Shown here: in pieces, positions 5,756 through 8,929 of the stretch
How positions within the stretch are numbered: the first letter of the stretch is position 1
Layout of the letters: every line of letters starts with the position of its first letter
Assembly (NCBI GenBank): GCA_026648125.1
Contig: JAPKGD010000043.1
Span: forward strand, 1-8,929
DNA: 8,929 nt
Direction of reading: 5' to 3'
Source: Bdellovibrionales bacterium
GTDB lineage: Bacteria; Bdellovibrionota; Bdellovibrionia; Bdellovibrionales; UBA1609
Notes under the pieces: generated by a model
Told to the model about the DNA's origin: nothing
Databases searched by the model: none
Seen by the model: only the letters and a program-made list of their open reading frames with translations
Position numbers and translations under genes: made by a program

Positions 5756-7339
5756 CTAGGGCACTATTGCTTGTAATTCCTGAGCCGACTGGGTCTGAAT
5801 TCGAAGTCCGGTAAAGTTCATCCGAGATGAGCCTGTCGTCTTAGTGACTGTCTGCCCACCTTCGCTGACTTCTCCGGTGAAGTCGATTTGAAGTGTTAAG
5901 TTTCCTCGGCCATCATTATTCACCAATAGAACCTGCGAAATCGATGGTGCAAACCTCTCGTCAAAGCGATCATTGACTTCTGCATCATTGTAATTTCCAG
6001 AAACGTTCAGCTCTTGAGTTACGTCACCCGACACCCAAGACTTCGTGAGTTCTCCCGAAAATTTAGTTTCGTCACTGGTGCCACCATTCAATGCCAATTT
6101 CTTCATGGTGATCTCAAATCCCGATTTTCCGTAAGCGACAGCCCAGCTACGAACACCCAAAAATCCTAGACGAGGATACTTGAGCGGTTCATTTCCAATC
6201 TCTCGAAACAAAACCTTATTATAGTGAACCGTGTTCGCCACCATTCTTAAAAATGCCTTTTGGGCCCGGCTAATTGGCTTATTCCACGCCTCATAATCTT
6301 CTTTGGAGAGAGTAAAGTGTCCGTCTCCTACACCGCCCATCATCCAACGGTGGTTAATGTAAGCTCGCTTACAGAGCTGACCATTAATAACATGACCCAA
6401 AACGATTACGACATTTCGACACTCTTGATTCGCATCGACACAAATTGAATGGGCCCTCAGCTCAAAATTTCCGACCGGCTGAATCTGCTTAAGCTCCGCC
6501 GTTCGACCATTGAGAACTCCGGTCATAGTTGTATTGATTTCTTGATCTACAAATTTGAGCTTCAGATTCAGGCTGACATATTGACCGTTGATTTCAAATT
6601 CCACCTTTGCAACGGACTGAGCCAGCTGCAAGCTCTCCGCATGAAAGGTTGCTTCTTGCTGATTCATTTTGTCTACCATGACCGCCATCACTGAATCGTC
6701 TTTCGCATCCGTATATATTTGACCGCGCTCATCCAACGCTCCTGTAACAAGCGGAACCTGAGACAGAGAATAAGTTTTGGGTAAGCCGGGGCCTACCTCA
6801 CGAGTGGGCACCACCAACGTAGCTGCTGGTGCCGAAGGTGCAGCAACCGCTACTGGTGGAGTTGCAGGAACCTGTTGTGCGGCCGTGACGCTGGCTGGAG
6901 CCGCTTGAGCAACGGGAGCGACTCTGGCGGCGGTCGCAGGAACAGGAGCAACGGTGGTGGCTTGCGCCGTAGTCACGAGACTCGTTACTACGGGAGTTGG
7001 AACAGACAGATCTGTTTCAGTCGCTAAAGTTGCGGCCCCCGACGACTCCAGACCCGGAGCAGGACGAGTTTCGTAGTTTGGATTGAGGAGATCGCCACCG
7101 GCGATGGATACAGCGCCGGAAGGGCGCTGATCTGCCTGATTCTGCCCTTTGCTTTTATCGAGATCAGTGGTTCCCGCGTCTTTTTGCCCATGACCCGGAA
7201 CAGCTGATTGCTGGGGCTGGGTGCGGCTATATCGAGAATCGCCTGAAGATCCCTTTGGCTGCTTTTTGCAGGCAGACATGGAGATCGCCACAGCAATCAA
7301 TGCCACGACTCGAACCGAACTCAGTGCCACGTTCTTCAT
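5756..7339 (-). CDS. Large lipoprotein with Pro/Ala/Thr-rich linker, function unknown
   Basis: From the ATG at 7337-7339 this is 527 residues. That start is preferred over the ATG at 7352-7354 because AGGAGAAGG ends three bases upstream of it; the earlier ATG has no ribosome-binding site. The signal peptide MKNVALSSVRVVALIAVAIS runs into a lipobox MSAC, so Cys24 would be lipidated. Lys25 at +2 does not suggest inner-membrane retention. After a polar, Gln/Gly/Ser-rich stretch comes a low-complexity linker at about residues 120-190, rich in Pro, Ala, Thr and Val, which could hold the C-terminal domain away from the membrane. The remaining 330 or so residues look globular, with a cysteine-containing segment (ICVDANQEC, then GQLCKRAY) and beta-rich repeats near the end. 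No domain is recognised. A sigma-54-type promoter candidate and a G+C-rich hairpin lie upstream, and an intrinsic terminator follows. Confidence 0.85.
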   Translation of the reverse strand: MKNVALSSVRVVALIAVAISMSACKKQPKGSSGDSRYSRTQPQQSAVPGHGQKDAGTTDLDKSKGQNQADQRPSGAVSIAGGDLLNPNYETRPAPGLESSGAATLATETDLSVPTPVVTSLVTTAQATTVAPVPATAARVAPVAQAAPASVTAAQQVPATPPVAVAAPSAPAATLVVPTREVGPGLPKTYSLSQVPLVTGALDERGQIYTDAKDDSVMAVMVDKMNQQEATFHAESLQLAQSVAKVEFEINGQYVSLNLKLKFVDQEINTTMTGVLNGRTAELKQIQPVGNFELRAHSICVDANQECRNVVIVLGHVINGQLCKRAYINHRWMMGGVGDGHFTLSKEDYEAWNKPISRAQKAFLRMVANTVHYNKVLFREIGNEPLKYPRLGFLGVRSWAVAYGKSGFEITMKKLALNGGTSDETKFSGELTKSWVSGDVTQELNVSGNYNDAEVNDRFDERFAPSISQVLLVNNDGRGNLTLQIDFTGEVSEGGQTVTKTTGSSRMNFTGLRIQTQSAQELQAIVP

Positions 7340-7355
7340 AGACCTTCTCCTCATA

Positions 7356-7385
7356 CGGGGCCGCTTTAAGGGACTACGGGCCCCG
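7356..7385 (-). repeat. G+C-rich inverted repeat in the lipoprotein leader
   Basis: CGGGGCC (7356-7362) and GGCCCCG (7379-7385) form a perfect 7-bp inverted repeat with a 16-base loop. It lies about six bases upstream of the ribosome-binding site of the lipoprotein gene. If the sigma-54-type promoter is used, transcription would start at about the 5' arm, so the hairpin could sit at the very 5' end of the mRNA and protect it or modulate translation. Confidence 0.45.
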
Positions 7386-7395
7386 AGGGACTTAG

Positions 7396-7411
7396 AGCAA
7401 GGTTTGGGCCA
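7396..7411 (-). promoter_or_regulatory. Sigma-54-type promoter candidate upstream of the lipoprotein gene
   Basis: On the minus strand TGGCCCAAACCTTGCT has the invariant GG and GC elements exactly ten bases apart. It matches the -24/-12 consensus TGGCAC-N5-TTGCW except for one A-to-C change in the -24 element. It lies about 45 bases upstream of the lipoprotein ribosome-binding site, with the predicted start near 7385. No good sigma-70 promoter was found in the same gap. Sigma-54 promoters need an activator; no activator gene is in the window. Confidence 0.5.
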
Positions 7412-7483
7412 TGAAAGAATTACAATGAAAGGGCTTTATATGCGATTTAAGCGGTTCCGGTGCCGATATTTGACCCTGGTGGC

Positions 7484-7885
7484 CTAAATACTGCCGCCAG
7501 GCAGACCCTTGGTTTCTGTCTTGGTGGGTATCTCATAGCGAATGCCCGAAAGGCAGCGATCAAATGGGCCACCATAACTGAGCCCAATTTTATCTCCACG
7601 CTCAAAAGCCTGCCGCAGAAGAGCCATTTTTTCGGACTGCTGCCAATTACGATAATCACTACCCAAATCGTGCGAACAAACCTTGAGAGTTTCAACTCGG
7701 GAAGGATCTGCGGAACTTTCCACTCGAACTAATATCTGTTGGTCATCTTCATTTGAGAGGATGGCCCGAATCTTTCCCTCAACTTGGTACTGTGAAGTCT
7801 TCGCCGATTGCCAAACTGACCAATCTGAAGCTCCTGCCTGAAGGCCGGCAAAACAAAATATGGCGGTAAAAACTAGCAACTTCAT
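7484..7885 (-). CDS. Small Sec-exported protein of unknown function
   Basis: This is a 133-residue protein with a signal peptide: MKLLVFTAIFCFAGLQAGA, cleaved near residue 19 before SDWSVW. The mature part is short, beta-prone and has two cysteines (Cys70 in VCSHDLG and Cys111 in FDRCLSG) that could pair in the periplasm. The order of strands (YQVEGKIRAILSN, QQILVRVESS, KIGLSYGGPFDRC) is reminiscent of a small OB-like barrel, but this is an impression and not a family match. The ATG at 7883-7885 has GAGG five bases upstream. The next gene downstream, the lipoprotein, has its own promoter candidate in the 144-bp gap. A weak sigma-70-like element (TTGTCA at 7953-7958 with CATAGA at 7930-7935) is the best promoter candidate for this gene. 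Confidence 0.78.
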   Translation of the reverse strand: MKLLVFTAIFCFAGLQAGASDWSVWQSAKTSQYQVEGKIRAILSNEDDQQILVRVESSADPSRVETLKVCSHDLGSDYRNWQQSEKMALLRQAFERGDKIGLSYGGPFDRCLSGIRYEIPTKTETKGLPGGSI

Positions 7886-7929
7886 AAATACCTCAGGACC
7901 TCTCTCTTACTTAAACCAAATGAGCAGAG

Positions 7930-7958
7930 TCTATGCCAGATTTTGCGCGCCATGACAA
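7930..7958 (-). promoter_or_regulatory. Weak sigma-70-like promoter candidate for the exported-protein gene
   Basis: TTGTCA and CATAGA are spaced 17 bases apart on the minus strand, about 45 bases upstream of the ATG at 7885. The -35 is five of six to consensus, but the -10 is poor. The same -35 hexamer precedes the TIGR02147 gene. Confidence 0.25.
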
Positions 7959-7986
7959 GCTGGTCGCATAAATACAATGCCTAGTA

Positions 7987-8006
7987 ATTTCAATATCTTA
8001 TGAAAT
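7987..8006. repeat. A/T-rich dyad in the 239-bp gap between minus-strand genes
   Basis: ATTTCA (7987-7992) and TGAAAT (8001-8006) form an exact 6-bp inverted repeat around eight A/T-rich bases. It lies about 100 bases upstream of the exported-protein gene at 7885 and could be an operator. Nothing else distinctive was seen in 7886-8124. Confidence 0.25.
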
Positions 8007-8103
8007 CTGATCGAGAAATACTTTGGGTCCCTCTGCCACTTTTCGCTAGTCAGCTGATGGGACGGCTTACACCCTGCCCCGTTTTCCAGTTACCCACCAT
8101 GCT

Positions 8104-8125
8104 CTGTTAAAGACCGACGGTCGGC
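8104..8125 (-). terminator. Possible short terminator after the hydroxylase gene
   Basis: Right after the TAG stop, the minus strand reads CCGA, loop CCG, TCGG and then TCTTT. The four-pair stem with a short T-rich tail is small, so this is a weak terminator candidate only. Confidence 0.3.
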
Positions 8126-8652
8126 TAAGTGTAGCGGTGAAATTGGCTCACCCCTTTTGTGTCGTGTATGGAAGCCACAAAATGGATTCGATCGGTGTTT
8201 CCGCCATTCACAACTCGATGCATCCGATTCACCCTCAAGAGATAAATACTCCCATCACCGGGCAAGTGGGCTGAACCCTCATCCTGAGTTTCAAAGAAAC
8301 ATTCCGGGTTAGTGAAAATTGGAATGTGCAGACGGACTCCGTATAGCCAACTCGGATTATCCATATGCATGCTGCACTTTCCGCCAGCTCTCAACAACAT
8401 AAATCGAGCTCGACGTGGGTAAAGGCCAAGGTCTTCAAACTTTGCAATTAATTCCGCCACATACCCCTTGTAGAGCTCTGTCGGCTGGCTGTAGGCAAGG
8501 CCGGTGGTGACATTCCCTTCTGCAATTTTTGCTTTCACCTGCTCCATAGTCTTTATTGAGTCATCATATACAAAGCGAGAGCTGGTAAAGCCGTCTCGGT
8601 AGGAACCATTAGAAGACAAGACGGACCAGCCACCAAAATGGTCCGACGCCAT
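8125..8652 (-). CDS. Aspartyl/asparaginyl beta-hydroxylase-like dioxygenase (2-oxoglutarate/Fe(II) type), main part
   Basis: This is a 175-residue stretch carrying the core of the Asp/Asn hydroxylase fold (PF05118 type). It opens with HFGGWSVLSSNGSYRDGF, the usual first strand region. The metal-binding residues appear as His96-x-Asp98 (SMHMDN) and His145 (RMHRVVN), with Arg155 (DRIHFVA) placed to bind 2-oxoglutarate. RLHIPIFTNP between them is also typical. Family members hydroxylate protein side chains or free amino acids or peptides; the substrate here is unknown. The ATG at 8650-8652 has no ribosome-binding site close by; AGAGGAG lies about 22 bases away. The frame is open upstream through EELSVLPPQ to a TAA at 8680-8682, and the residues beyond that TAA also fit the family. 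This is therefore probably the 3' part of an interrupted gene. Confidence 0.75.
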   Translation of the reverse strand: MASDHFGGWSVLSSNGSYRDGFTSSRFVYDDSIKTMEQVKAKIAEGNVTTGLAYSQPTELYKGYVAELIAKFEDLGLYPRRARFMLLRAGGKCSMHMDNPSWLYGVRLHIPIFTNPECFFETQDEGSAHLPGDGSIYLLRVNRMHRVVNGGNTDRIHFVASIHDTKGVSQFHRYT

Positions 8653-8679
8653 TTGTGGAGGGAGTACGCTCAGCTCCTC

Positions 8680-8859
8680 TTAGCAGAACTCCTGTAACTT
8701 CTTTATATCGGCGACTAGCCCAAGCTTCTCGTAGATCACCAGACAAATTCTCCCATCACTTTGCAAATCAAGACAACCCTCAATGCGAGCGCATCTCCCC
8801 CGCGGACCCAAATCGCTGACGCTTTTGCTAAACTCGAATTTCAGGTTGACAGCCCGCAT
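8680..8859 (-). pseudogene. N-terminal fragment of the hydroxylase-like gene, ended by in-frame TAA
   Basis: This is a 59-codon open frame from the ATG at 8857-8859 to a TAA at 8680-8682. It is in the same frame as the downstream hydroxylase gene. Reading across the stop gives GLVADIKKLQEFC, stop, EELSVLPPQMASDHFGGWSV. That resembles the usual family start, in which a hydrophobic strand and a helix of the type D-x-x-L-x-x-E-L precede the GGWS strand. One base change (for example AAA to TAA) would explain the stop, and the joined protein of about 244 residues is a normal length. The ATG has no clear ribosome-binding site, and it overlaps a promoter facing the other way. The alternative is that the GAGGAG following the TAA serves a separate shorter gene, but no in-frame start follows it at proper spacing. 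Confidence 0.5.
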
Positions 8860-8874
8860 CAAGATTCATAGTAT
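8846..8874 (+). promoter_or_regulatory. Near-consensus sigma-70 promoter
   Basis: An exact TTGACA (8846-8851) and TAGTAT (8869-8874, four of six to consensus) are separated by the optimal 17 bases. The predicted start of transcription is near 8881, about 30 bases before the ATG at 8911. The -35 lies inside the first codons of the divergent hydroxylase-like reading frame. Confidence 0.75.
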
Positions 8875-8910
8875 TCTTTCGATCGCTTTATGAGGAGATA
8901 GATTCAGAAT

Positions 8911-8929
8911 ATGGAAACACAAGAATCAA
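8911..8929 (+). CDS. Start of a plus-strand gene, cut by the window edge
   Basis: An ATG at 8911 is preceded by AGGAG (8893-8897) with a somewhat long 13-base spacer and, further up, by a strong sigma-70 promoter. Only six codons are visible (METQES), so no product can be named. The combination of promoter, ribosome-binding site and start makes a real gene likely. Confidence 0.6.

Noticed and set aside
7024..7296. 90-codon minus-strand frame over the lipoprotein linker
   Set aside because: Shadow of the low-complexity Pro/Ala-rich coding region in another frame.
7460..7732. 90-codon plus-strand frame opposite the exported protein
   Set aside because: The opposite strand carries a signal peptide, ribosome-binding site and cysteine pair, so this frame is a shadow.

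Overview
The window (about 8.9 kb, roughly half G+C) looks like a chromosomal stretch from a Bdellovibrio-like predatory or free-living deltaproteobacterium (Bdellovibrionota). The strongest pointer is a full-length TIGR02147-family protein, a family expanded in Bdellovibrio and Fibrobacter. The run of small Sec-exported proteins of unknown function fits too. This assignment is inference. No transposase, integrase, CRISPR array, tRNA or rRNA was seen.

Layout. Bases 1-1544 (minus): a small exported protein, then a cobalamin-binding-type radical SAM gene that runs off the left edge. That gene is cut by an in-frame TAG at 759-761 and has no convincing start. Bases 1713-2737 (plus): a rhomboid protease followed directly by a small exported protein, ending at a perfect hairpin shared with the convergent gene. 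Bases 2796-4182 (minus): a class I SAM methyltransferase, then a two-CBS-domain protein. Bases 4183-4722: a 540-bp gap without a credible protein gene. It is dense in nested inverted repeats that read as plus-strand RNA, including a compact three-way-junction candidate with a C-rich loop, and it ends in a plus-strand intrinsic terminator. Bases 4723-5643 (minus): the TIGR02147 protein. Bases 5756-7339 (minus): a large lipoprotein with a Pro/Ala/Thr-rich linker, a sigma-54-type promoter candidate upstream and an intrinsic terminator downstream. Bases 7484-7885 (minus): another small exported protein. Bases 8125-8859 (minus): an aspartyl/asparaginyl beta-hydroxylase-like gene, apparently interrupted by an in-frame TAA. 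Bases 8846-8929 (plus): a near-consensus sigma-70 promoter, ribosome-binding site and first codons of a gene running off the right edge.

How the pieces relate. Several genes act at the cell envelope: a membrane protease, three Sec-exported small proteins and one lipoprotein. The TIGR02147 gene lies directly downstream of the lipoprotein gene, but a terminator and its own promoter candidate separate them. The most notable points are the unannotated RNA-like region at 4303-4721 and two apparently single-codon nonsense interruptions in otherwise well-preserved genes. Among the nine CDS ends read here (one of them the 3' part of the interrupted hydroxylase), six use TAG, so genome-wide reassignment of UAG is unlikely.
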